NCBI GenBank assembly: GCA_016177845.1
Contig: JACOUO010000028.1
Coordinates: 78,531-142,530, forward strand
DNA from: Deltaproteobacteria bacterium
Lineage (GTDB): Bacteria > Desulfobacterota > GWC2-55-46
Direction of reading: 5' to 3'
Length of the DNA: 64,000 bases
The notes under the pieces were generated by a model, which worked only from the letters and a program-made list of their open reading frames with translations, searched no databases and was not told the origin of the DNA. This document shows, piece by piece, positions 1 through 8,915 of the stretch. Positions within the stretch are counted from its first letter, which is position 1, and every line of letters begins with the position of its first letter. The translations under genes were made by a program, and so were the position numbers.

Positions 1-1124
1 ATAAGAAATATATCCGCTGCCAGGTTTATCAGAATGCCAAAGAGCATTATCCCGACCGTTATGTTCTGCCTGTTAATGGCAATAAGCACATTGCCCATGT
101 ACATGATGACCGAGAAGAACAGGAAGACCCATATCATAATCCTCATGGAAGGCACGCTCTGGACAAATTTATCGCTGAATATAAGCGTGATTATCTCTTC
201 AGGGAAAAAAGTGAAGAGCACGCAAATAGGCAGCAGGACGATATTTATGTACTTAAAGCTCTGGCTCAGGAAATCCAGCGTCTCCTTATGCGATAGCTTC
301 GCAAGCCTTGAAAATACCGGCAAGGTCGATTCCGTTATTACCACGGACAATATCATCAGCCTTGAGACTATCCTCAATGGAACTCCGAAGAAGGCAACCT
401 CGTCATAGCCCCTTGCCGTAAGAAAAAAAGTATCCATACGGAAAGATATCTCGATAAAGAAGGCGGCAAGGCCAATGACATAAGCCTCCCTCATGAAGAA
501 CCTGATCCTTTCCTTATCGAATGATACTTTCGGGACGATGAACTTTGAAAGCATCATGTAAAAGCCCAAAATAGTGGAAACTATGTTAATCGCAATGGCT
601 GATGTAAAGAGATTGTAAAAACCCCAGTCAAAATACGCCACGGCGATTGTAGCAACAAGTATCAAAAACCTGTTTACGGTTATAAGTATGGATACATACT
701 TCATCCGTTCGTAGCCTATGAACACATCCGTGCTCATGCCTACGAGCGTAAATAAAAACTCGGATATCGCAGCAAGGTATATGGCAAACCTTATCTGGCT
801 GTCTATTGCCATGCTCTCTGCCACGACTACGATGACAGCGGCTATTATTACAAAAATAAGGGTCCTTATGGCAAGGACAATAAATACATTCTCAGCCGCC
901 TTTGCCCTGTCACGCGCTATCTCCCTCACAAGTATCTGTGAGAGGCCGAACTTGAGCAGAGGCACTACTATGAAGATAGTATCCGTTGCAAGAGCGTATT
1001 TGCCGAACAGCTCGACACTTAAGTATCGGGCTATTATCGACATTATCAATATTGACTGAACTATATTGAAGCCCCTGGCAACCAGGAGCATCCCTATATT
1101 ATGGAAAAGCTTTAAAACGCTCAT
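1..1124 (-). CDS. Polysaccharide flippase, Wzx/MATE-like (partial, C-terminus off the window)
   Basis: The minus-strand frame opens with ATG at 1122-1124 (MSVLKLFHNIGMLLVARG) and stays open to base 1, giving about 374 codons. It shows alternating hydrophobic helices such as FIVVPLLKFGLSQILVREIA and IFVIIAAVIVVVAESMA, with the N-terminal pattern of oligosaccharide flippases: amphipathic start, then GFNIVQSILIMSIIARYL and LFGKYALA. The expected job is to flip undecaprenyl-linked repeat units across the inner membrane. It starts 16 bp after the Wzz-like gene in the same direction, so it is the distal known member of the exopolysaccharide operon. Assignment to Wzx rather than another MOP-superfamily member rests on this context. 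Confidence 0.8.
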   Translation of the reverse strand, partial: MSVLKLFHNIGMLLVARGFNIVQSILIMSIIARYLSVELFGKYALATDTIFIVVPLLKFGLSQILVREIARDRAKAAENVFIVLAIRTLIFVIIAAVIVVVAESMAIDSQIRFAIYLAAISEFLFTLVGMSTDVFIGYERMKYVSILITVNRFLILVATIAVAYFDWGFYNLFTSAIAINIVSTILGFYMMLSKFIVPKVSFDKERIRFFMREAYVIGLAAFFIEISFRMDTFFLTARGYDEVAFFGVPLRIVSRLMILSVVITESTLPVFSRLAKLSHKETLDFLSQSFKYINIVLLPICVLFTFFPEEIITLIFSDKFVQSVPSMRIMIWVFLFFSVIMYMGNVLIAINRQNITVGIMLFGILINLAADIFL

Positions 1125-1140
1125 TCAAGCCATTTTCTTT

Positions 1141-3180
1141 CTAAGAGAGGTAATCGCGCCTGACCTTGTTAAGAACAACTCCGGCAACATTTATATTTGC
1201 CTCTCTGAAAAGCCCCAGCGTGTATCCCGCCTCTTCCTTTACGGTCTTGCCTGCCGATGCCACGAATATCGCTGAATCTGATTTAGCCGAAATCTCAGCT
1301 GCCCCGCCACCCTGCTTTATGGATGCGGTATCTATGATGATGCGGTCGTATTTCAGCCTCAATGATTCAATTGCTTTTGATATCTTCAACCGGGCTGTTA
1401 TTACCTGTGAAAGGTCTGCCGCGGCGCAGGATATTACATCAAGGTTTTCCTCAGCCCTTGTAACAGAGCCTTCAAACGAGTCGCCCTGAACATTCAATAT
1501 TCCCCTCTCAGAGGAGATATTAAAGAGCTTGCCGATTGTTTGATTCTGAAAATCCGCGTCTATCAAAAGCACCTTCTCGCCTGAGCGCGCAAAGACATAA
1601 GCAAGAGAAGCGGCCACCGTGGATTTTCCGTCCCCATCCCTGCAGCTTACAATTGAGTAAACCTTTTTATCTGATAAAAGGGCTATCCTCGATTTAAGGT
1701 TCAAAACAGAGTTCAGCGCCTCTTTGTCGTTCTTCACGGCATCAAGGCCTGCTTGCTTCTTTTTATCGTATGCCGGTATTGCGCCGAGAACGGATGCGCC
1801 GAGCGCGTCTTTTACTTCTATCTCCGACCTGACAGTATTGTCCATGTACTCAAGGAGGAATACCCAGAAAAAGGCTATGAAAATTCCTGCAAGGCCTGCG
1901 AGCACAAGCGTCTTCTTTTTCCCTTTTGGGAAATAGCGGTTGTTGTCGATATTATCAGACACTGTGGCAGGCTGAATGACCTCGATATTGGCAAGCGACA
2001 TCAGGCTTGCAAGCTTTGCCTTCTCAAGGTCTGAAAGCAGTGTAGAGTACCTTGTCCTTAAGTTATCGACAACCGTCTTAAGCCTTATTGCCTCAAGGCG
2101 GTTCCTTGTCATTTCCTTTAATTTCTCATTCTTGGAATTTATCTGCTGGTTATAGGTATCTCTGCGAGCGGCATAGATTACCGAATTTATTTCGGAGTCA
2201 ACGAAGTCCTTGAAAAGCTGAGTCCTGTCAATAAGCTGGTTATAATAATTCGAGGTATAATTATTTATTATCTCGTCATTGATGTTCTTCTTTACAGAAT
2301 CTATCTGCTCTTTTAATGAGCCTGCCTTAGGGTCACTTGCCCCATCAAAAGAGGCCAGCTGTTTTTCAAGCGCAAGGAGCTGTTTTTTATAATTCACGAG
2401 ATTCGGGGTCTCGGTCTTATTCTCCGAATGCTTTCTAAGTGTTGCCTTAATCGATTTAAGTTTTGAGGATGCGTCCGTTATGAGCCTCTCGGTTGTAGCC
2501 TTATCATTCTCAAGGGTTGACAGTTCCGTAATAAGTGTCTTTATCTGCTGGTCAACATCGATAACCCTTGCGCTTACCATGAAGCGCTCTTCCTCTTCCT
2601 CGGCAGCGGTAAGATTTGCCTTGACCTCTGCTATGCTGTTCTCGATTATTATCCGGTCAGCGGCGACCTGCTCATCGTTCCTGGAATAATAATTATCCAT
2701 GAACTGCTTGACAAGCCTGTTTGCTATAAGGCTGCTTTCCTGCGGGTCAGTCGAATATCCAATTATCTCGAACACATTAGAGTCGGTTACGTAATCTACG
2801 CTTGCGCCCTTTTTGGCGGTGAACATCTTTTTGATGAAGTTCTGGTTCACGAAATCCGATGCCTCGAAAAGCTCATCGTCCTTATCCCTGATGTTCAGGT
2901 CAACTATTACCTTCTTAACGACAGGCTCACTCTCCAGTATGCTTTCGATAGTTGCTGTAACGAAGTCATTATTGAAGTAATCAACCCTGCCGAACTGTTC
3001 CGGTATCTGGGATATCAGCCCTGTCTTCGGGTTCGTCTTTATCATCACAAGAGATGACGATTCATAAACAGGAGTTACCAGCATGGAGCCTAAAAAGGCC
3101 GTTGCCGTAATTACCGCTATGATCAAAAGGAAGCTGATTTTCCTTTGCCATAATATTTCAAGATATCTTCTTAATTCCAC
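1141..3180 (-). CDS. Polysaccharide copolymerase fused to tyrosine-kinase-like ATPase (Wzz/BY-kinase)
   Basis: 679 residues. The N-terminal Wzz domain has a membrane helix at about residues 16-36. A long periplasmic coiled-coil-rich stretch follows, with many E/K/L heptad-like segments between about 170 and 400. A second membrane helix (about 432-452) is followed by EYMDNTVRSEIEV, a typical junction. The cytoplasmic P-loop ATPase domain contains SCRDGDGKST (Walker A, about residue 515), VLLIDADFQ (Walker A') and RIIIDTA (Walker B). Such proteins set polysaccharide chain length and couple export to polymerisation. The C-terminus ends VRRDYLS with one tyrosine and no Tyr cluster, so autophosphorylation control may be reduced. 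Walker A has RDGDGKS where kinases usually have PGEGKS. Confidence 0.88.
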   Translation of the reverse strand: MELRRYLEILWQRKISFLLIIAVITATAFLGSMLVTPVYESSSLVMIKTNPKTGLISQIPEQFGRVDYFNNDFVTATIESILESEPVVKKVIVDLNIRDKDDELFEASDFVNQNFIKKMFTAKKGASVDYVTDSNVFEIIGYSTDPQESSLIANRLVKQFMDNYYSRNDEQVAADRIIIENSIAEVKANLTAAEEEEERFMVSARVIDVDQQIKTLITELSTLENDKATTERLITDASSKLKSIKATLRKHSENKTETPNLVNYKKQLLALEKQLASFDGASDPKAGSLKEQIDSVKKNINDEIINNYTSNYYNQLIDRTQLFKDFVDSEINSVIYAARRDTYNQQINSKNEKLKEMTRNRLEAIRLKTVVDNLRTRYSTLLSDLEKAKLASLMSLANIEVIQPATVSDNIDNNRYFPKGKKKTLVLAGLAGIFIAFFWVFLLEYMDNTVRSEIEVKDALGASVLGAIPAYDKKKQAGLDAVKNDKEALNSVLNLKSRIALLSDKKVYSIVSCRDGDGKSTVAASLAYVFARSGEKVLLIDADFQNQTIGKLFNISSERGILNVQGDSFEGSVTRAEENLDVISCAAADLSQVITARLKISKAIESLRLKYDRIIIDTASIKQGGGAAEISAKSDSAIFVASAGKTVKEEAGYTLGLFREANINVAGVVLNKVRRDYLS

Positions 3181-3197
3181 TTCTATACCCTCTTTAT

Positions 3198-4364
3198 TTA
3201 ATCCGGCATTTTAATGAGTATTTTGCCGTCCTGCCTTGTTGTAGAAAGCTTCATTGCATCCATTATCTTTTCAAAAGGAAAAACCGAAGTGATTATGCCT
3301 TCGGGCCTGAGCCTGTTATTTGCTATCATCTTTATAATTGAAGGGAATATTCCGTAGCCTGAATGCCCCCTTGCGCCGATTATCTTATTCGCCCCTGTTA
3401 CAAGGTTGTCAAGGTGCATTGATGTTGAAGTGGCTGCCCTGCCGAGGTATATTATCTTGCCATTGACAGACATTGCCTTCTCCATCTGCGGTACGGTATA
3501 TAGTGCGGCCCCTGCGGCCTCAACCTGAATATCCGCTCCCCAGCCCTTTGTAAGCTCCATTACAATATCGCTTGCAGTCCTGCCGTCCATGTCATTTACA
3601 TTGAACGCGTAGTCTGCACCAAGCCTGGTGGCTATCTCCACCCTTCCTTCGGTAACATCAAAGGCAATGACAAGGCTTGCACCGCATGCCCTTGAAAGAG
3701 CTATTGCGCCAAGCCCGATGGGGCCCGCGCCGTAAACCACAACGATCGCTCCGGGGCGGAATCCGCCGCCTGCTATGAAAATCCCGTTATACGCGCATCC
3801 TATCGGCTCTATCAGCGCGCCTACCTCAAACATCTTATCATCGTCATAGACATCCTTAAGGTCATCTATCTTCCAGCAGTAGCGGGCATTGACTGCGGCA
3901 TACTGCGCGAAAGCCCCGTCAGAACTGAGCCCCATAAGCTCGACATTGCTGCACTGGTTCAGCGCTCCGCTCCTGCATGATGTGCACATGCCGCACCACA
4001 TTACGCTCTCAACTGCAACGAAGTCTCCGACCTTGAATTCAGTTACCCTGTCCCCGACCTTCTCAACAACCCCTGAGAACTCATGGCCAATGACGCAGGG
4101 CAGTTTCGTAAGCCCTGAAAAAATGATGTACCCGTCCTTGTCGGTCTCATAAAGGTGCGTATCAGACCCGCATATTCCGCAGACCTTTACCTTTATCAGA
4201 AGCTCATCGTCCTTTGGTGCGGGCTTTGGGACATCTTTTATCGCGAAAGTCGGATTCCTCCAGGCACGGCTGCCCATCAAGGCCCTTTTGGTATTCTCTT
4301 CCGCTTTGCCCAATATGTAGCCCTGCCTCGGGCTCCACTCGGCATCTACGACCAACGCCTTCAT
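3198..4364 (-). CDS. Zinc-dependent medium-chain alcohol dehydrogenase (scyllo-inosose/sorbitol dehydrogenase-like)
   Basis: 388 residues, the usual length for the family. Catalytic zinc ligands fit C62 in VCGICGSD and H94-E95 in GHEFSG. Structural zinc ligands fit C124, C127, C130 and C138 in CGMCTSC and LNQC. The nucleotide-binding motif GAGPIGLGA lies near residue 210. The opening (MKALVVDAEWSPR, then GSRAWRNP) and GHSGYGIFP resemble, from memory, the TM0412-type scyllo-inosose dehydrogenases more than threonine dehydrogenase, but the substrate is not determined. The start overlaps the stop of the upstream ligase gene by 4 bp (ATGA), so the two are translationally coupled and probably work in sequence, perhaps on a sugar or acyl substituent of the polysaccharide. 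Confidence 0.78.
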   Translation of the reverse strand: MKALVVDAEWSPRQGYILGKAEENTKRALMGSRAWRNPTFAIKDVPKPAPKDDELLIKVKVCGICGSDTHLYETDKDGYIIFSGLTKLPCVIGHEFSGVVEKVGDRVTEFKVGDFVAVESVMWCGMCTSCRSGALNQCSNVELMGLSSDGAFAQYAAVNARYCWKIDDLKDVYDDDKMFEVGALIEPIGCAYNGIFIAGGGFRPGAIVVVYGAGPIGLGAIALSRACGASLVIAFDVTEGRVEIATRLGADYAFNVNDMDGRTASDIVMELTKGWGADIQVEAAGAALYTVPQMEKAMSVNGKIIYLGRAATSTSMHLDNLVTGANKIIGARGHSGYGIFPSIIKMIANNRLRPEGIITSVFPFEKIMDAMKLSTTRQDGKILIKMPD

Positions 4365-5857
4365 ATGTGCTCCATCCGCAACACCTTTTTATTCACCTTG
4401 CCGCTGCCTATCTTGGGCAGCGACGCCCTTATCTCAACTACCTTCGGCGCTTTATAATTTGGAAGCCTCTCTCTGCAAAAGGCCATTATCTCTCGTTCAG
4501 TTATCGAAAAACCGTCTTTAAGTGAGACTATCGCCTTGGGCACTTCTCCCCTGAGGGCGTGATTTATCGAGATGACGGCGACATCCTTAATCGACGGATG
4601 CTCCATCAATACCTTTTCTATCTCCATCGGATAGACCTTAAGCCCGGCTATCTTCATCATGCCGCTCTTGCGGTCAACAAAATAGAAATTGCCTTCCTCG
4701 TCTTTTTTCCCGAGGTCTCCGCTGAAGTACCAGTTATCATTTAACGGAGCGCTCGCCCCTGTTATCCCGTAATATCCGCTTACAACAGCAGGCCCTTTGA
4801 ATATCATCTCGCCTACCTCGCCGTGCGGCAGTTCGCTGCCGTCCTCATCCACTATCCTGACCTCATAATATCTGCACGGTTTTCCGATTGAGCCGGGTAT
4901 GGGCATCTCACCCGGGGTATTTGCCAAAGCAATGCCCGTTGTCTCGGTGCTGCCCCACACGGGTATTATTGGCACGCCTATCTTTTTCCTGAACCTCTCT
5001 ATCAGGTCAGGCCTTGTGAACATGCCGCCGCTTTCCGGTATCCTAAGCGAGCTTAAGTCATAGTGTTTGGCATCAAGCACATCCAGGAGGTTCTCATACA
5101 TGGGCGATAAGCCCATCATACATGTGACCCTGTTCTTCGATATAGCCTCGGCAATGGATTTGGGATAGACCTTATCAAGAAGCACCATTGTGCCGCCAAG
5201 AAAGAGAGGGCGCGCAAAAATCTCATGCGGGTGCGCGAACGGGGCGAACATGCACAGGTGAATATCATCCTCAGTCAGCCCCAGAGTCTCAACAGAGGCC
5301 GCAGTATTCCAATATATGTTTGCGTGGGTTGTAATGGCTCCCTTGGAGTCACCCGTAGAGCCTGATGTGAAGTTCAGATAGACAAGGTCATCTTCTGATA
5401 TCCTGCCTTCTATTTCCTGAGGCTTTGAGCATTTAATCAGCTCATCAAAAGATATCGCGCCTTCGGCCTTATCCCCAACCGAGATGAGGGTTATATCCAT
5501 GCCTTCGGGGATTGAGCTTTTGGCAAGGCTTATGAGGCTTGAACTCAAAATAAGGAATCTTGGCGTGATTGACTTTATGATATCCCTGATGTTCTCAGGG
5601 GTAAGCTCGTAATTGATGGGCGCGGCTACGCCATGGGATAATGCCGCGGCAAGAAAGCTTATCACAAGCTCAGGCACCCTTGGGAGCATGAGCCCTATCC
5701 TGTCCCCTTTGGAAAGCCCCATGCCGATAAGACCGGCACAAAGGCGCGCGCACAGTTCGTCAAGCTCAAAATAGCTTATTGCCCTGTCATGATGGATTAT
5801 GGCAGGCCTATCCGGCACAGCAGCGCAATTTCTTTTCAACATTTCAACAAGCGTCAT
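4361..5857 (-). CDS. Class I adenylate-forming enzyme (acyl-CoA synthetase/ligase-like)
   Basis: 498 residues. ANL-superfamily motifs are all present: the phosphate-binding loop FTSGSTGDSKG (about residues 154-164), VWGSTETTG, the hinge region YFSGDLGKKDEEGNFYFVDR, and the C-terminal catalytic lysine in PKIGSGKVNKK. It activates a carboxylate as the acyl-adenylate; a CoA or carrier acceptor is usual. The substrate cannot be read from the sequence. No acyl-carrier gene lies next to it. It sits between wza and the dehydrogenase in the exopolysaccharide operon and shares an ATGA overlap with the latter. This location suggests a role in decorating the polymer or its precursor, which is inference only. 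Confidence 0.82.
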   Translation of the reverse strand: MTLVEMLKRNCAAVPDRPAIIHHDRAISYFELDELCARLCAGLIGMGLSKGDRIGLMLPRVPELVISFLAAALSHGVAAPINYELTPENIRDIIKSITPRFLILSSSLISLAKSSIPEGMDITLISVGDKAEGAISFDELIKCSKPQEIEGRISEDDLVYLNFTSGSTGDSKGAITTHANIYWNTAASVETLGLTEDDIHLCMFAPFAHPHEIFARPLFLGGTMVLLDKVYPKSIAEAISKNRVTCMMGLSPMYENLLDVLDAKHYDLSSLRIPESGGMFTRPDLIERFRKKIGVPIIPVWGSTETTGIALANTPGEMPIPGSIGKPCRYYEVRIVDEDGSELPHGEVGEMIFKGPAVVSGYYGITGASAPLNDNWYFSGDLGKKDEEGNFYFVDRKSGMMKIAGLKVYPMEIEKVLMEHPSIKDVAVISINHALRGEVPKAIVSLKDGFSITEREIMAFCRERLPNYKAPKVVEIRASLPKIGSGKVNKKVLRMEHI

Positions 5858-5885
5858 TTTTCAGCCTTCAGCTAACAAAATAATA

Positions 5886-7142
5886 TTACCTTGCAGTCAC
5901 AGAGGTGCTTGCCTTGTTGCCCTCGATCTGCTGTCCTAAGAAATAACCTGTCTCAAGCGAGACAACAGGAGAGATGATAGTTGAAAGATGTCCGAAGAAC
6001 CTGTCAACATTTGATATCATTGTCCTGGGCACATAGACTATGTCGCCGGGCTTAAGAATTGGGTTCTGAGTGCTATCCCCTGAAAGCGCCTTCTCGATAT
6101 CCACAACCTGAAGCTCAGGCTTGCCTTTGCCTGAGTTCCTTACAAGCAGGATACTGCTCTGCTTGCCGTCAAGGGTCGGGCCTGAAGCAGCGGAAATGGC
6201 CTCTATTACCCTTGTGTTGCCGTCAGCCAGATATATTCCCGGGCTCTTGACCTCGCCAAGCACAAATATCTTCTGCCCGCCGTAGCTTGACACCTCAATA
6301 CCAACCTGCGGGTCCGCTATTCTCTTCGTATTTGAAAGGCGAGCGATATCTACTGAAACCTGCGGGTCGACTACGACCTTTATGCTGCCGAATTTAGAGA
6401 CATCTACGCTGACCTGCACATCTCCTACATAGCCTATCAGGCCTTCCCTTATCTTTTCCCTCAGTTCCTTCATGCTACTGCCCTCTGCCTTGATATCGCC
6501 GACAAAAGGATAGTAGATATAACCGTCAGGAGGAATGATTATCTTGCGGTCAAGGTCAGGGTTGCGGTACACGGTGATTGATATCTCATCGCCGGGTGAA
6601 AGATAGTCCTTCTTGTATTTGGAAAGGCCGTCCGTAAGAGTCTTTCTCAGCTCTTTGAAGGTCTTTCCCTCAGTATTTATTTCTCCTACAAGCGGAAAGA
6701 AGATACGCCCGTCAGACGGGATGATTATCCTTCTGTTGAGATCTGCGTTCCCGTAGATGCTGATTGAAATCTCATCACCGGGCGCTACTGCCTGCTCCTT
6801 GAATTCCGAGAGCCCCTTTGTAATGACCCTGCGAAGCTCGGAGAGGCTCTTTCCCTTTGCGTCAACCTCGCCTACTATGGGGTAGAAGAACTTTCCGTCA
6901 GGAGGTATCTTTATCCTCCTTGAGAACTCATCGTGCTGGTACACGACTATATTAAGCTCATCACCGGGGGAGACCGTAAACTCGCTTATCTTAACTTCGC
7001 CTATCTCCTCTTTTGAGGCGCTCTCTGCCCCTGCCGTCTTCTTTGCGGATTTTGCGGCGGCACAGCCTGAAAGAACAAGAGCCGAAGCCACAAAAAGAGC
7101 CGAGGATAATCTGCTTAAATATTTTGCGTCAGAATAAAACAT
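5886..7142 (-). CDS. Outer-membrane polysaccharide export lipoprotein with triplicated Poly_export domain (Wza-like)
   Basis: 418 residues. A lipoprotein signal ends LVLSGC with the lipidated cysteine at C27. The export-domain motif beginning PGDE occurs three times at P59, P121 and P183, an exact 62-residue period. Each unit runs through a conserved IPPDG/IPSDG, a P-(I/L/F)-VG(E/D) segment and a G(L)S-type helix. A second, shorter repeat of about 20 residues follows (VQVSVDV, PQVSVDI, PQVGIEV). The SLBB part is FVLGEVKSPGIY with PILKPGDIVYVP. Known family members (Wza, GumB, KpsD) form the outer-membrane or periplasmic export channel and normally carry a single Poly_export unit. The gene lies 12 bp after the transferase fusion in the same operon. 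Confidence 0.88.
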   Translation of the reverse strand: MFYSDAKYLSRLSSALFVASALVLSGCAAAKSAKKTAGAESASKEEIGEVKISEFTVSPGDELNIVVYQHDEFSRRIKIPPDGKFFYPIVGEVDAKGKSLSELRRVITKGLSEFKEQAVAPGDEISISIYGNADLNRRIIIPSDGRIFFPLVGEINTEGKTFKELRKTLTDGLSKYKKDYLSPGDEISITVYRNPDLDRKIIIPPDGYIYYPFVGDIKAEGSSMKELREKIREGLIGYVGDVQVSVDVSKFGSIKVVVDPQVSVDIARLSNTKRIADPQVGIEVSSYGGQKIFVLGEVKSPGIYLADGNTRVIEAISAASGPTLDGKQSSILLVRNSGKGKPELQVVDIEKALSGDSTQNPILKPGDIVYVPRTMISNVDRFFGHLSTIISPVVSLETGYFLGQQIEGNKASTSVTAR

Positions 7143-7154
7143 TCATTTTCTCCA

Positions 7155-8915
7155 TCAGTATGCCCCTGCTTTTTGAAAGACCACTCGAATAGTCTTAATA
7201 AGTATCTTTATATCCATCCATAAGGACTGGTTCTGCACATAATGCACATCATGCCTTATCCAGTCATGGAAAGGCGCTTCACTCCTGCCCTGCACCTGCC
7301 ACAGCCCTGTTATTCCGGGCTTTACTTTAAGCCTTATGCTCCTCCAGCTTGGGCTGAACTTCATCTCATCCATCACAAGCGGCCTCGGACCTACAAGGCT
7401 CATGTCGCCCTTGAGCACATTGAAAAGCTGCGGCAGTTCATCAAGGCTGGTCTTCCTTAAGAACTGTCCTGTCTTTGTTATCCTCGGGTCATTTACAAGC
7501 TTGAACATCGGACCGTCTACATTCTTCTCGGTTACAAGCTTCTGCTGCATCTTGTGAGCGTCCTTGACCATTGTCCTGAACTTGAGCATCTCAAAGTCCA
7601 CTCCGTGCTTTCCGCACCTCTTCTGCCGAAAGATCGCAGGCCCATCCGAGTCCATCTTCACAGCTATTGCAAGCGCGGCCAATATCGGGGCCGCGAGCAC
7701 GAGAAGAAAAAACGCGCCTGTCATGTCAATGAGCCGCTTAAGCCCAAGGAATGCCGCGTATTTAAAACCGCCCATCTTAAGCGCAACCGACTCAACCACG
7801 CCGCTGAATTCATATTTAGGAGGAATCAGGTTTAAATCCCCGAGCTTGAGGCTGTCTACCACGACCTTATTGTTAAACGAATCCCCGGCAAATACCCTTA
7901 GCCCGCGCCCGACAATACAGTACTTTAGGCTAGAATCCTCTTCCATCTCAAAGTCATTCCAAAGGATACTCTCCCTTATCTTAGCCCTTTTGCCAATGGT
8001 GCAGTTATCGCCTATTACTGTAGGGCCTATTATCTGGGCGTTATCCTCAATTTTACAATTCCTGCCGATTATGGTGGGGCCGACGATATAAGCCCTTGGG
8101 GAGATGAAGGTATTGTCCCCTGCCCATACCCCTGCGGCTATCTCGGTCATATTGCCTGTTTTGACAGAGCCCCTGAACAGGCTTTCCCTCTGAACATTAT
8201 AGTAATCATCTACGCTGTTAATGGGCTTGCAGTAGCCGTCTATCTCATACGCATGCACGGGAACATCTACTGCCCTCAAAGCCGGGATGAGCTGTTCTTT
8301 TATGTCGTAATAACCCTTTTCCTTGATGTAGTTGAGGGCTTCGTGATTAAAAAGATATATGCCTACAGGCTTAAAAGGAGAACGCCTGTCCCTTGACGGA
8401 TGTATAAAGGTATAACTCTTAACAGTGCCGTCCTTATCAATGGATATGCCCTCCATGGGCTTATTCCGTTCCCGGGTAACGCCGATGGTAATAACGGATT
8501 TTTTGTTTGTGTGCTCGTAATAAATATCATCAAAATCAATTTCGCTGATTAGGATATTGCTGTTTATCACAAGGAAGTTTTCGTTCGAGAGGCTTTCCTT
8601 AAGGTCCCTCAGCGCGCCGGCGCTTCCCTTGGGCTTATCCTCTTCCACGAAAGCGACATTCAATTCAGAATATTTTTGTTTTAGCGCGCCTACGAAATGC
8701 GCTATTGAGCCGGTATCATCCCTGGGGCCTGATATGAAAATCCTTTCAATGCCCCTTGCCCTCAAAAAGTCAATGGTATACTCCAGAAAAGGCCTGTTAA
8801 GCACAGGAAGCATGCAGACAGGGTTATCCCTTGTAAGGGGTCCGAACCCCTCATCATGCCATCCGCAAATAAGCACCGCGGTGGTGAGTTTATTTTTAGT
8901 AAACACCAAGCCCAT
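7155..8915 (-). CDS. Fused sugar nucleotidyltransferase / left-handed beta-helix / undecaprenyl-phosphate phosphoglycosyl transferase
   Basis: 586 residues in three parts. Residues 1 to about 235 resemble mannose-1-phosphate guanylyltransferase or glucose-1-phosphate nucleotidyltransferase (AVLICGWHDEGFGPLTRD, LPVLNRPFLEYTIDFL). About 250-350 is a hexapeptide beta-helix (FISPRAYIVGPTIIGRNC, IIGPTVIGDNCTIG). From about 380 there is a single membrane hairpin and a monotopic phosphoglycosyl transferase domain with FRQKRCGKHG, MLKFRTM, LRKTSLDELPQ, GDMSLVGPRP and KPGITGLWQVQGRS. The second part would start repeat-unit assembly on undecaprenyl phosphate, and the first may make or sense its nucleotide-sugar donor. 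GXGXRL-type catalytic residues of the N-terminal domain are altered (GWHDEGFG), so it may be regulatory. It is the first gene of the operon. No clear ribosome-binding site precedes the ATG. Confidence 0.85.
   Translation of the reverse strand: MGLVFTKNKLTTAVLICGWHDEGFGPLTRDNPVCMLPVLNRPFLEYTIDFLRARGIERIFISGPRDDTGSIAHFVGALKQKYSELNVAFVEEDKPKGSAGALRDLKESLSNENFLVINSNILISEIDFDDIYYEHTNKKSVITIGVTRERNKPMEGISIDKDGTVKSYTFIHPSRDRRSPFKPVGIYLFNHEALNYIKEKGYYDIKEQLIPALRAVDVPVHAYEIDGYCKPINSVDDYYNVQRESLFRGSVKTGNMTEIAAGVWAGDNTFISPRAYIVGPTIIGRNCKIEDNAQIIGPTVIGDNCTIGKRAKIRESILWNDFEMEEDSSLKYCIVGRGLRVFAGDSFNNKVVVDSLKLGDLNLIPPKYEFSGVVESVALKMGGFKYAAFLGLKRLIDMTGAFFLLVLAAPILAALAIAVKMDSDGPAIFRQKRCGKHGVDFEMLKFRTMVKDAHKMQQKLVTEKNVDGPMFKLVNDPRITKTGQFLRKTSLDELPQLFNVLKGDMSLVGPRPLVMDEMKFSPSWRSIRLKVKPGITGLWQVQGRSEAPFHDWIRHDVHYVQNQSLWMDIKILIKTIRVVFQKAGAY

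Noticed and set aside
7564..8091. Plus-strand frame of 175 codons inside the transferase fusion
   Set aside because: It is an antisense shadow of the beta-helix and linker region. No start context and no family resemblance.
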